Positions 33,833 through 42,731 of a DNA stretch of 64,000 nt are shown here, piece by piece. Each line of letters begins with the position of its first letter. Position 1 is the stretch's first letter. The DNA is from JADGQN01 sp035315185. GTDB taxonomy: Bacteria > Desulfobacterota > Syntrophorhabdia > Syntrophorhabdales > WCHB1-27. A program made the translations under genes and the position numbers. The DNA is taken from contig DATFYE010000057.1 in NCBI GenBank assembly GCA_035315185.1, positions 24,786 to 88,785 of the forward strand, written 5' to 3'. Below the pieces are notes generated by a model. That model was not told where the DNA came from. It searched no databases and saw only the letters and a program-made list of their open reading frames with translations.

Positions 33833-34987
33833 ATGGCCAAGCGCGCTTTGATAACCGGTATCACAGGTCAAGACGGGTCCTACCTGGCGGAGTTTCTGTT
33901 GTCTAAAGGGTATGAAGTTCATGGCCTCATCAGAAGAGCAAGCACGTTCAACACAAGCAGGATTGACCACATTTATGCAGATCCCCACCAAGTCGGCACA
34001 CGTCTCTTTCTCCACTATGGAGACCTCTCCGATGCGGGCCAGCTTTCCCACCTTGTCTACAATGTGCAACCCGACGAGATATACCACCTAGCGGCACAGA
34101 GTCATGTGAGGGTGAGCTTCGACATGCCCGAGTATACGGGCGACTCTACAGGCCTCGGAACAACGAGGCTCTTGGAGGCCATACGGCGGAGCGGCATTGC
34201 TACTCGGTACTACCAGGCGTCTTCCTCGGAGCTTTTTGGCGCCTCTCCTCCTCCTCAGAACGAGACGACACCCTTCTACCCCCGAAGCCCTTACGCGGCA
34301 GCAAAGCTGTACGCTTACTGGATGGCGGTCAATTACCGGGAAGGCTACAACCTCTTTGCCTCCAACGGCATCCTCTTCAACCACGAATCCCCAAGGAGAG
34401 GAGAGACATTTGTCACGCGCAAGATCACGCGCGCCGTTGCGAGCATTATCGCGGGATACCAGAAAAAGCTCTACCTGGGAAACCTCGATGCGAAAAGGGA
34501 CTGGGGATTCGCGCCCGAGTACGTGGAAATGATGTGGCTCATGCTGCAACAGGAGACACCCGACGACTACGTCGTGGGCACGGGCACGAGTTACACCGTT
34601 AGGGATTTTGTGGAAGAGGCCTTTCGGTATATGGGGATCGGCATAGAGTGGCGCGGTGAAGGGAAGGAGACCGCAGGGATCGCCAGTGGGCTGAATGGTG
34701 GTTGCGCAAGCGGAATCGCCCCCGGACAGGTGCTGGTGGAGGTTGACCCGAGATACTTCAGGCCTACCGAAGTGGAGGCCCTCCAGGCCGATATCACGAA
34801 GGCGAGGAAGAAGCTCAATTGGTCACCCCGCGTCACGTTCGAGGACCTGGTGAAGATCATGATGGATTATGATGCCAAGTTCCTCCACCTGGACGCTCCT
34901 TGTCAAGGCGTTGCGATATCGAAAGAGAAGGGCTTCGGCTACACGAATCATGATTTTGCGCTGAACGAGAGAATACGCGAGCACTGA
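33833..34987 (+). CDS. gmd: GDP-mannose 4,6-dehydratase
   Basis: This 384-residue SDR-superfamily enzyme converts GDP-mannose to GDP-4-keto-6-deoxymannose, the precursor of GDP-fucose, GDP-rhamnose or GDP-perosamine. It carries the NADP-binding motif GITGQDGSY (Gly9, Gly12, Gly15) and the catalytic Ser/Glu/Tyr/Lys set: SSSELFG at about 130-136 and YAAAK with Tyr154 and Lys158. Family segments RRASTFNTSRIDHIY and NHESPRRGETFVTRKIT are present. Length is normal. It opens the exopolysaccharide region, but no second-step enzyme (fcl, rmd or perA) follows, so the final sugar cannot be named. Confidence 0.96.
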   Translation: MAKRALITGITGQDGSYLAEFLLSKGYEVHGLIRRASTFNTSRIDHIYADPHQVGTRLFLHYGDLSDAGQLSHLVYNVQPDEIYHLAAQSHVRVSFDMPEYTGDSTGLGTTRLLEAIRRSGIATRYYQASSSELFGASPPPQNETTPFYPRSPYAAAKLYAYWMAVNYREGYNLFASNGILFNHESPRRGETFVTRKITRAVASIIAGYQKKLYLGNLDAKRDWGFAPEYVEMMWLMLQQETPDDYVVGTGTSYTVRDFVEEAFRYMGIGIEWRGEGKETAGIASGLNGGCASGIAPGQVLVEVDPRYFRPTEVEALQADITKARKKLNWSPRVTFEDLVKIMMDYDAKFLHLDAPCQGVAISKEKGFGYTNHDFALNERIREH

Positions 34988-35040
34988 GTTTCAGCAGTGA
35001 GTGCCGAGCAAAGCTCGCATGAGGTTTAGAGGGTCTTGTC

Positions 35041-36579
35041 ATGCAAAAAAAACTTAGTCACCTTCTACTGATAACGATCTTGTTAGTTGTCAGTTGCGGA
35101 AATAACGTATGGGCTAAATTGTATCCTTCTGGAACGTATTATATCGATGCAACGAACGGGAGTGACTCTTCAGCGACCCCGACAAATATCAACACGCCGT
35201 GGAAAACGCTTTCTATGGTGACGAACAACACCTTCTCCGCGCCCACCACAATAGCCCTTAAGAAAGGCGAAACCTGGAACGGGTTTTTGCTTATACCCTC
35301 CTCTGGGACACTTGGAAATGAATTTACTGTTACCTCTTACGGCACAGGAGCTAAACCCATCATCAAGAGGACGGCGGTGATAACTGACCACACCTCTACG
35401 GGATGGACGAATGTGGGCGGTGGGAGAATCTGGTCATATCCTCAAACAGTCTCGACGTGCCTGTACGAAAACGGGCGTATGCTCAAAAGAGCGACCAGCT
35501 CGGCATTAAGTGATGGAAGCTGGTACAGTACGACGGGTATCGTATATTACACGCCCAAGAATGGCAGCAGCCCCGCAGACAACCTCATTGAATATGTAAC
35601 AGGAGCAAGTATTTCCATTGATAAAGATTACGTTACCATAGACGGAATAGCATTTACTCAGGGACAAGTCTGGTGCCACTCGACCTTGAACCGAACGAAT
35701 TTGACGATCAAAAATTGTGACTTCTACCATATGTACGGCGGGATTCTTTATTTAGGTGGGGGTGGTGCTGGTTATAAAACTATATCAAACTCAACCATAG
35801 ATAATAACACCTTTGATTACAACTCCACCAATATTTATCTTTACGAGGGTTGGTTTGAGGGCACTATTATCAGGAACAACACTATAACACATTCAAATCT
35901 TACCTATTGGGGAGAGCATACCGGGCCGTGCGGTGATGCAGACGGCATATCATTACAAAATCAAACTAATGGAACATTTGAAGGAAACAATATAAGCGGT
36001 GGCTGCTATGGGTCAGCAGGTATCACTCATTGGATTAACCCATCGGCAACCTCCACTAATAATGTTTTTACAAGGAACCACATTCATGATGTTGAAGGTG
36101 GTGGGATAATGACGGGTGGCGGCGCAAATGACAGACAAACTGATACGATTACCTACAATACTATAGAGAACTTTGGAAGTGGGACAACGTGCGTACCGTA
36201 TGAAGGTGCCTGGGGTGGAATAAGGATAGATAAGAGACAGACATCGGCAACACCCTCTCTCGTTGCAAACAACACGATTTACAACGGTGACATAGGCATC
36301 TTCCTTGCTTCGTTGAGCGACTACTATATAGTTAAAAACAACACTGTCAATAAAATGAGTAAGTATCTTATAAGAAATAATGGACACAATTTGCACAATA
36401 TCTTTGACAATAACATCTATTATCAGCCAGGGGGCGACACTGATATGTTTTATTATCCTAACCGGAAATATAATCTTGCCGGCTGGAAACTACAGACAAG
36501 ACAGGATGGTGGTTCAATCTTCAGTGACCCTCTGTCTGGCAATGTTGCAACACCAACGGGAATACGAATTGTGCGTTAA
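35041..36579 (+). CDS. Secreted right-handed beta-helix protein
   Basis: This 512-residue protein is likely a lipoprotein: residues 1-20 include LLVVSC, which fits a lipobox, though a plain signal peptide cut near VWAKLYPSG is possible. The body is a Asn/Thr-rich parallel beta-helix of the pectate-lyase type (FEGNNISGG, VFTRNHIHDVEGGGIMTGGG, IIRNNTIT). Such proteins bind or cleave polysaccharide. Near the 3' end, a frame change around 36550 would extend the product in another frame to a stop at 36638, ending SEPVWKNWTVT, closely like the end of the flippase gene (TEPARKNWTVA). A frameshift is therefore possible. The gene is AT-richer than gmd. Confidence 0.8.
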   Translation: MQKKLSHLLLITILLVVSCGNNVWAKLYPSGTYYIDATNGSDSSATPTNINTPWKTLSMVTNNTFSAPTTIALKKGETWNGFLLIPSSGTLGNEFTVTSYGTGAKPIIKRTAVITDHTSTGWTNVGGGRIWSYPQTVSTCLYENGRMLKRATSSALSDGSWYSTTGIVYYTPKNGSSPADNLIEYVTGASISIDKDYVTIDGIAFTQGQVWCHSTLNRTNLTIKNCDFYHMYGGILYLGGGGAGYKTISNSTIDNNTFDYNSTNIYLYEGWFEGTIIRNNTITHSNLTYWGEHTGPCGDADGISLQNQTNGTFEGNNISGGCYGSAGITHWINPSATSTNNVFTRNHIHDVEGGGIMTGGGANDRQTDTITYNTIENFGSGTTCVPYEGAWGGIRIDKRQTSATPSLVANNTIYNGDIGIFLASLSDYYIVKNNTVNKMSKYLIRNNGHNLHNIFDNNIYYQPGGDTDMFYYPNRKYNLAGWKLQTRQDGGSIFSDPLSGNVATPTGIRIVR

Positions 36580-36612
36580 CTGTCGATAAAATTAAATGTC
36601 CAGGTCTGACTT

Positions 36613-36664
36613 CAGAGCCGGTCTGGAAAAACTGGACAGTGACTTAAGTGGTGCGCTGCTCTAT
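36613..36664 (+). repeat. 52-bp repeat, copy a
   Basis: CAGAGCCGGTCTGGAAAAAC followed by TGGACAGTGACTTAAGTGG; about four-fifths identical to 41690-41742, which covers the end of the flippase gene. This copy lies between the beta-helix and the first glycosidase-like gene. Confidence 0.6.
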
Positions 36665-36695
36665 AGTAACCACTCTATACGAAAGGAGGGGATTT

Positions 36696-38186
36696 ATGAA
36701 AAAACTATTTCTGGTTGTTGTCTCCTTATTTTTGTTGCTCTGCGCCCGTGCAGAAGCGGTGAATATGGTCTATACGGTCTGCGAGACAAGTAGCAACTTG
36801 TCCACTCTTATCTCCGACCTGCCCACAATCAAGAGTCTTGGTTTTGATGTCGTGATGCCTTATTCACACACCCAGAATGATGGGATGGGTCACAATTATA
36901 ATGCATGGCAGGCTGACTTTGACTATGCGAATATGCTTCAGAACACGCTTATCCCCGCGGCTCATGCCGTAGGATTGAGCGTCATGGTAGACCTTCTGCG
37001 GTACACTCAGAATTATACCTATGGGTGGAGCCGTAACTTAAATAGTCCTAACCTGACTGGAGTGCAAACCATCGTAAGTGCCGTGAAGAATACTCCTGGC
37101 CTCTACGGGTACTATACCGCTGACGAGCCATCGGATTGGGGTACAAACACCACCACGACGACAAGCGTTTATAGCACCATCATGGGGATTGACTCCAGCC
37201 ATGAAGTTCTCATCGCTCAATATTCTCCAGTACGAACTTCTGACAGTGACGCAGGGGGGCAAACTAAGTACGTGACTACAGACCATACCATGTATGGTGT
37301 GGACAGATACCCTCTCTATCTATGGCAGCCAAGCACCTACTTTTATCTTAATGATATTGTCTTCCCGAGCACGGGCCGTGGAAGCTCCGGGTATGCATAC
37401 AAAGCCGTGGCAGCAACCAATAATAATAATAACGGCGTTTCAAACGGTCAAACCGGCGCAGTAGAACCAAACTGGCCGACCTGTACTCCTGGCTGCACAA
37501 CTAGTTGCCAGGTGGTTGATACTCATGACCCCGGCAATGGCGTTACGTGGCAATGCACGGGGTCGGGAGTAGTCGGACAGTCCATCGTGCCTTACACGAG
37601 TCTTCAACCCAGGCTGACCACCGACACCACGAACATCAATGCTGCCGGAGGGTCGTCGGATAAACTTATTTTTGCGATCCAGGCATTCAGTCAGTATCAA
37701 GCATGCGAGCTTCCCCTGCCCCAAGAGCTAATAGATATGGCTACGGCGGCAAAAACAGCAGGAGTGGCGAGGAATGGAATAGGGTTTTTCATTTGGGATT
37801 GGGGCGGTTATGGAGCTTTGGCTAATACGGGCATAAAACAGAATCTTTCAGCGTGGGGGCCGGCTATACGGGCGATAACAGGGTCGGGAGGAGCAGCACC
37901 GACCTATTACGTCGATTCTTCCTGCGCCAATTCCGGGACGGGCGCGACGCAAACGTGCGGAAGCCCGGGCGGATCAGGCCCGATAAACAGCATAGCGGGG
38001 GTGAATGCCCTTACCATCGTCCCAGGCAGCCAGATATTGTTCAAGGGCGGAGCGACGTTCAGCGGAACGCAGCTCATTCTCAATACCGCCAACGCACCAA
38101 GCGGGGGCAATGCGAGCGCCCCCATCACAATTAGCTCCTATGGCACGGGGCAAGCCACGATAAGCGTAAGCTCCGTGCGTCAATGA
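36696..38186 (+). CDS. Secreted TIM-barrel glycosidase-like protein A, with truncated beta-helix tail
   Basis: This 496-residue protein starts at ATG 36696 (AAAGGAGGGG). It has a signal peptide (about 1-22, ARAEAVN), then a probable TIM-barrel domain: TIKSLGFDVVMPYSHT, GLSVMVDLLRY and GLYGYYTADEPSDW, whose acidic pair resembles glycosidase catalytic sites. An inserted segment (about 220-290, YFYLNDIVFPSTGRGSSGYA, EPNWPTCTPGC, VTWQCTGSG) looks like a small binding module. After GSGGAAP the sequence becomes the start of a beta-helix domain (TYYVDSSCANSG, ISSYGTGQATI) that stops abruptly at SSVRQ. At this point foreign sequence begins (Fis-type fragment). Protein A is highly similar to protein B encoded downstream. 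Confidence 0.75.
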   Translation: MKKLFLVVVSLFLLLCARAEAVNMVYTVCETSSNLSTLISDLPTIKSLGFDVVMPYSHTQNDGMGHNYNAWQADFDYANMLQNTLIPAAHAVGLSVMVDLLRYTQNYTYGWSRNLNSPNLTGVQTIVSAVKNTPGLYGYYTADEPSDWGTNTTTTTSVYSTIMGIDSSHEVLIAQYSPVRTSDSDAGGQTKYVTTDHTMYGVDRYPLYLWQPSTYFYLNDIVFPSTGRGSSGYAYKAVAATNNNNNGVSNGQTGAVEPNWPTCTPGCTTSCQVVDTHDPGNGVTWQCTGSGVVGQSIVPYTSLQPRLTTDTTNINAAGGSSDKLIFAIQAFSQYQACELPLPQELIDMATAAKTAGVARNGIGFFIWDWGGYGALANTGIKQNLSAWGPAIRAITGSGGAAPTYYVDSSCANSGTGATQTCGSPGGSGPINSIAGVNALTIVPGSQILFKGGATFSGTQLILNTANAPSGGNASAPITISSYGTGQATISVSSVRQ

Positions 38187-38313
38187 CCGGGGCAACAAGA
38201 GTCAAGCAGCGAGGGGGCTTGGAATCGAGCGCAGGTCATTGATCCGGAGATGCGAGAAGTACGGAGTGGCCAAGGAAAAACCCAACAAGAAGAAAATAGG
38301 AATGGCCTCGTGA
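38182..38313 (+). pseudogene. 3' fragment of a Fis-type HTH (sigma-54 activator) gene
   Basis: In a frame different from both neighbours, 43 codons read NDRGNKSQAARGLGIERRSL, then IRRCEKYGVAKEKPNKKKIG and end MAS-stop at 38311-38313. This matches the C-terminal Fis-type helix-turn-helix of NtrC-like response regulators (G-N-K-x-x-A-A-R-x-L-G-I-x-R-R-x-L-x-R). The rest of such a gene is absent. Response regulators of this kind (PrsR type) control PEP-CTERM genes, which makes its presence at a duplication junction notable. Assignment by pattern only. Confidence 0.6.
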
Positions 38314-39977
38314 CAGCGCTTCTCTGTCTCTTTCCCCTTCTCTCATGGGCGACGCCCAAACTGTTTCTACTTGTTATCTCCTTATTTTTGTTGCTCTGCG
38401 CCCGTGCAGAAGCGGTGAACATGATCTATACGGTCTGCGAGACAAGTAGCAACTTGTCCACTCTTATCTCCGACCTGCCCACAATCAAGAGTCTTGGTTT
38501 CGATGTTGTGATGCCTTATTCTCACACTCATGACCATGGTGCTCCAGACTACACCCCATACAATGCATGGCAAGCAGATTCCGACTATGCAAATATGCTT
38601 CAAAACACTCTTATACCCGCTGCCAATGCAGCAGGGCTGAAAATCATGGTAGACCTCATGCGGTACACCGAATATGAAGGGCCGGACTATGGATGGGGCG
38701 GGACGAGAGATGTCCCAAACCTAAGCGGCCTGGCAACCATTGTAAACGCCGTGAAGAACACTACCGGCCTCTACGGATATTACACTGCCGACGAGCCATC
38801 AGATTATTTGGAAGATTCCACCGCTACCCAAAGTATCTATGACAACATTATGGCACTCGACCCTAACCATGAAGTTCTCATCGCTCAATATTCCCCGGTA
38901 CGAACTTCTGATGGCGACGTCGGCGGCCAGACTAAGTACATCCCAACAGACCATACCGTGTACGGGGTAGACAGATACCCTCTATGGTTATGGCAACCGC
39001 AAACGTATTTTTATCTCAATGATATTGTTTTCCCAAGTACAGGTCGCGGAAGCTCCGGGTATGCGTATCAGGCTGTGGCAGTGGTCAATAATAATGGCAA
39101 CGGCAATATCAATGGTCAAACCGGCTCAACAGAACCAAATTGGTCATCTGTGACCTGCACTCCCGGCTGCACGACCACCTGTCAGATTACTGATTACTAC
39201 GGTACTGGTAATGGAGTCACGTGGCAATGCACGGGTTCTGGGGTTTCCGGGCAGTCCATGATTCCCTACACGAGCCTTCAATCCCGATTGACTACCGACA
39301 CTACCAAAATCAATGCTGCCGGAGGGTCGTCGGATAAACTTATTTTTGCGATCCAGGCATTCAGTCAATATCAAGCATTTACACTTCCCCTTCCTCAAGA
39401 ACTGGTGGACATGGCTGCGGCGGCAAAGACAGCAGGAGTGGCGAGGAATGGAATAGGGTTTTTCATTTGGGATTGGGGCGGTTATGGAGCCTTGGCTAAT
39501 ACGGGCATAAAACAGAATCTTTCGTCGTGGGGGCCGGCTATAATGTCGATAACAGGAGTGAATAATCCTTCCCCTGGGCCAGGAGCCGGGCCTGCCGCGC
39601 CGACACCAGGTGGTGGCGGAGATGGAGGAGGCGGAGGAGGGGGAGGTTGTTTCGTTGCCACCGCGGCATACGGCTCCTCCTTTCACCCGTATGTCGCGAT
39701 TCTCAGGAATTTCCGTGATGCGTTTCTGCTTTCAAGCACCATTGGGAGGACCTTTGTCGACTGGTACTACTGGGTGTCTCCGCCCATTGCTGACTCGATT
39801 AGAACGAGCGAGACGCTTAAGGCTGGGGTACGGATAGCCCTCTTACCCGCAGTGGGCTTCGGCGCCTTATGCCTGAGGATCGGCTTCCTGCCCGGTCTGC
39901 TCATATCACTATTGGTTGCCGGGACTCTGGTCATCGCCTTCAGGAGAAGATTCCGGCATATCAGGAGAAGAGCATAG
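38310..39977 (+). CDS. Secreted TIM-barrel glycosidase-like protein B with CFI-box C-terminal domain
   Basis: This is a tandem paralogue of protein A, 555 residues from GTG 38310, whose GTGA overlaps the stop of the Fis-type fragment; a longer version from 38250 is open. The signal-peptide region differs (TALLCLFPLLSWATP precedes the shared LFLLCARAEAVN). The barrel is conserved (GLKIMVDLMRY, GYYTADEPSD, GFFIWDWGGYG). After a Gly-rich linker comes CFVATAAYGSSFHPYV, the CFI-box, and then two membrane helices and a basic end (RRRFRHIRRRA). This tail is a proposed C-terminal anchoring signal. Enzyme activity is inferred only from fold and acidic motif. Confidence 0.75.
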   Translation: MTALLCLFPLLSWATPKLFLLVISLFLLLCARAEAVNMIYTVCETSSNLSTLISDLPTIKSLGFDVVMPYSHTHDHGAPDYTPYNAWQADSDYANMLQNTLIPAANAAGLKIMVDLMRYTEYEGPDYGWGGTRDVPNLSGLATIVNAVKNTTGLYGYYTADEPSDYLEDSTATQSIYDNIMALDPNHEVLIAQYSPVRTSDGDVGGQTKYIPTDHTVYGVDRYPLWLWQPQTYFYLNDIVFPSTGRGSSGYAYQAVAVVNNNGNGNINGQTGSTEPNWSSVTCTPGCTTTCQITDYYGTGNGVTWQCTGSGVSGQSMIPYTSLQSRLTTDTTKINAAGGSSDKLIFAIQAFSQYQAFTLPLPQELVDMAAAAKTAGVARNGIGFFIWDWGGYGALANTGIKQNLSSWGPAIMSITGVNNPSPGPGAGPAAPTPGGGGDGGGGGGGGCFVATAAYGSSFHPYVAILRNFRDAFLLSSTIGRTFVDWYYWVSPPIADSIRTSETLKAGVRIALLPAVGFGALCLRIGFLPGLLISLLVAGTLVIAFRRRFRHIRRRA

Positions 39978-40248
39978 AGCCAATCCTGCGTATGCGGGAG
40001 CACCTGCGGTCTCGACAACAATCCGTTTATGGTGTAATCAAAGATCGGCGGTAATGAGACGCATCAGACGCCAGCACTTATTGACTTTACTGTCGTGTCT
40101 CGCCATCCCGGAGATCCGCCACGTCTGATCGGAGATGCCAGCGGAGTGATAATCTCACTGGGCACCTCAATACAAAAACGTTCAATCTAGCGAAACTCCC
40201 CAGCAGTGGTTAGGCAGTGGGAATTCAATAAAACAATCCAAAAGATAC

Positions 40249-41724
40249 ATGGGGACTTCTTTAACTTCAAAAGTTGCAAAAAGTGCAGGATGGGTTTTTT
40301 CGGCTAAGATCCTCGCGCGACTTTTTGAGATCATTAAACTGGTTGTCCTCGCAAGGCTTTTACTGCCTGAAGATTTTGGCTTGTTTGGACTCGTGATGCT
40401 CACAATGCTTCTCTTTGAAACTCTTTCGGAGACGGGATTGAAGGCTGCCCTCGTACAGCATAAAGGTAAAACAAGAGAGTATCTTAATACTGCATGGACT
40501 ATTCAAGTACTTCGAGGAGGGATACTATCACTGATATTATTTTTTGTTGCGCCTCTGGCTGCATGGTTCTTTAAAGAACCGAGGATAGTGTTGCCTTTAA
40601 GAGCAATGTGTCTTTCTTTTATTGCTCAGGGCTTCATCAACATAGAAACGATCTATTTCGAAAAAGATCTGAAATTCAATAGACAATTTTATTATGACAT
40701 GACAGGGAATGTTGTGTCACTTCTTACCGGCATATTATTGGCCTATCTGCTTCGATCAGTGTGGGCCCTTGTTTGGGCGAATCTCATGGGTGTTTCCACA
40801 AAGCTGATACTGTCATATTCAATTCTCAAATATAGACCGCGTTTTCAATTTATCAGATCTCAATCGAAAGAGCTGTTTCATTTCGGCAAATGGATGTCCG
40901 GCTATGCAATTGCTTTATTCGGGTGGCAACAGCTCGATAAATTATTCGTTGGAAAACTGCTCGGACCTATTGCACTCGGCGTCTATCAGATTGCTCAAAG
41001 GATTTCTGATATACCCATATCAAACATTGCTGGTGCATCAGTTAATTTTACCTTCCCTGCGTACTCGAAGATCCAGCAAGAACCTGACAGGCTGGGAAAA
41101 GCTTTCCTGGATGTCCTCGAAACTCTCATGTCGGTGATTGCGCCCATAATTGTCTTCTGCATCTTAGCAGCACCGGACATTGTTTATGGCTTACTCACAG
41201 AAAAATGGAAAGACTGTATCATTATCTTGCAAATACTTTCTATCGCAGCGTTTTTTACGGCGTTAGATACCTTAGCCACTCCCTTGTTTGTTGCCGTGGG
41301 AAGGCCAAGTATAGAATTTCTGAAACATTTATCGAAGGTAAGCGTTCTGCTAGTAACCATATATCCATTTACACTATGGTGGGGATTGGCAGGCTCATGT
41401 GGGGCAGTGGTGGTAAGTTCAGTTGCTGTATTGCCCGTTTGGGCAGTTATCAGATCAATAGCTAATATTAGATGGTCAGATATTTTCGCAAGACTACTTT
41501 TTCCGTGCGCTTGCGGTCTAACAACAGCGTTAAGCGTTTTAGTGACCCATATATTAATCCATGAAAATGGCATCGCATCGTTGGCAATTGCTGCCGCCCT
41601 AACCCTGGCCCTTTTCGTTGTTTTAACTTTATTGGCGGGAATATTATGTGAAAAAGGCCTCTACATGCATATTCGTAGAACCATGAAAACAGAGCCGGCA
41701 AGGAAAAACTGGACAGTGGCCTAA
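40249..41724 (+). CDS. Oligosaccharide flippase (Wzx-like, MOP superfamily)
   Basis: This 491-residue integral membrane protein has about 12-14 helices. It begins with KSAGWVFSAKILARLFEIIK and carries LVVLARLLLPEDFGLFGLV, the typical N-terminal signature of polysaccharide exporters. It should move undecaprenyl-linked repeat units across the inner membrane. It is the first gene of an AT-rich run of sugar genes reaching 48661. No Shine-Dalgarno is obvious. The last 12 codons fall within a 52-bp repeat shared with 36613-36664, so its C-terminal end may have been replaced. Confidence 0.9.
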   Translation: MGTSLTSKVAKSAGWVFSAKILARLFEIIKLVVLARLLLPEDFGLFGLVMLTMLLFETLSETGLKAALVQHKGKTREYLNTAWTIQVLRGGILSLILFFVAPLAAWFFKEPRIVLPLRAMCLSFIAQGFINIETIYFEKDLKFNRQFYYDMTGNVVSLLTGILLAYLLRSVWALVWANLMGVSTKLILSYSILKYRPRFQFIRSQSKELFHFGKWMSGYAIALFGWQQLDKLFVGKLLGPIALGVYQIAQRISDIPISNIAGASVNFTFPAYSKIQQEPDRLGKAFLDVLETLMSVIAPIIVFCILAAPDIVYGLLTEKWKDCIIILQILSIAAFFTALDTLATPLFVAVGRPSIEFLKHLSKVSVLLVTIYPFTLWWGLAGSCGAVVVSSVAVLPVWAVIRSIANIRWSDIFARLLFPCACGLTTALSVLVTHILIHENGIASLAIAAALTLALFVVLTLLAGILCEKGLYMHIRRTMKTEPARKNWTVA

Positions 41725-41742
41725 ATGGTGAAGCCGCTCTAT
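41690..41742 (+). repeat. 52-bp repeat, copy b
   Basis: CAGAGCCGGCAAGGAAAAAC followed by TGGACAGTGGCCTAAATGG; it overlaps the flippase stop codon. Partner of 36613-36664. The similarity goes beyond the stop codon, so it is a DNA-level duplication. Confidence 0.6.
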
Positions 41743-41784
41743 TGATCCTGCCCTAATTTGTCTAGAATACCCGGACCACTTCTT

Positions 41785-42729
41785 ATGTCAAGGCGTCAGG
41801 AAATAAGCAGAGACTTATTAAAGCTACTGCAAGAACGCAGCCTCCGCTCTCTACATGAAAGCAATGCTTTAGTTTCTAGATTAAAAAGGCCTCTTGATCG
41901 CATAAGAAGTTGTACTAGATACAAGGCCATGATGAATAATCGCAATAACTTCGTCGAAGCAATTGAACGGCTATCGGCATTAACTATAGTAAAGGACGTA
42001 CCTGATTTTCATGGCACGTTCGAGATGATTTCCAAGAGCAATCTCGCGCTCATGATTTTAGAACATTCATATGAAAATGCCTTAATTCCCTTTATTGAGA
42101 GCATATTAAAACATGGAGATCATGTTATCGATGTCGGTGCGAATATAGGGCTCTATGCTAACCTTTCATCTAAATTGGTGGGGCAGCAAGGAAAAGTTCT
42201 GGCTATTGAACCCAATCCTTTTATTCTGAAACTTCTTGAGTCAAATATAAGAAGAAACCAGCTTGATAATATTATCTTGTTCAATGGCGTCGCAACATCC
42301 GAGCCCGGTTTCTATAAATTAAATGCTACTGAAGGGTGCCCGGAATATTCCTCGTTAGGATCAATTGTTCATCCTCATGCACCTAAAGAAGTAAAACAAG
42401 TAACGGTTGAGGGTGAAACGTTGGACAATTTAGTGTCGAAACACAATATAGATCCAATTTTCCTTAAAATTGACGTCGAGGGGGCTGAGGGTCTTGTCCT
42501 TTCCGGGGCTACGATGGTGTTAGAAAAATACAAACCGTATATCTTGTCGGAACTCGATGATCGGCTTCTGAAGGAATTAAAGTGGGATGCCAGCAAAGTT
42601 CTTAATCTCTTAGAGAAATATAATTACGATGTCTTTGATGCACATAATGGGTCATCTTTATCAAGTGCCCATTCGGATAGGCCATTTATTGGTGAAGTAA
42701 TAGCGTTACCAAGAGAATCGAAGACTTGA
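41785..42729 (+). CDS. FkbM-family methyltransferase
   Basis: This 314-residue SAM-dependent methyltransferase probably O-methylates a sugar of the polysaccharide. The SAM motif is HVIDVGANIGLYANL and motif II is KVLAIEPNPFILKLLE. The family's catalytic segment FLKIDVEGAEGLVLSGA follows (about 233-250). ATG 41785 is preferred; TTG 41758 would add nine residues overlapping the repeat region. It overlaps no neighbour but ends 2 bases before the next start, which suggests co-translation with the glycosyltransferase. Confidence 0.9.
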   Translation: MSRRQEISRDLLKLLQERSLRSLHESNALVSRLKRPLDRIRSCTRYKAMMNNRNNFVEAIERLSALTIVKDVPDFHGTFEMISKSNLALMILEHSYENALIPFIESILKHGDHVIDVGANIGLYANLSSKLVGQQGKVLAIEPNPFILKLLESNIRRNQLDNIILFNGVATSEPGFYKLNATEGCPEYSSLGSIVHPHAPKEVKQVTVEGETLDNLVSKHNIDPIFLKIDVEGAEGLVLSGATMVLEKYKPYILSELDDRLLKELKWDASKVLNLLEKYNYDVFDAHNGSSLSSAHSDRPFIGEVIALPRESKT

Positions 42730-42731
42730 TC

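Noticed and set aside
35041..35110. Phage tail-spike origin of the beta-helix gene
   Set aside because: No other phage genes nearby; the export signal and polysaccharide context favour a secreted host protein.
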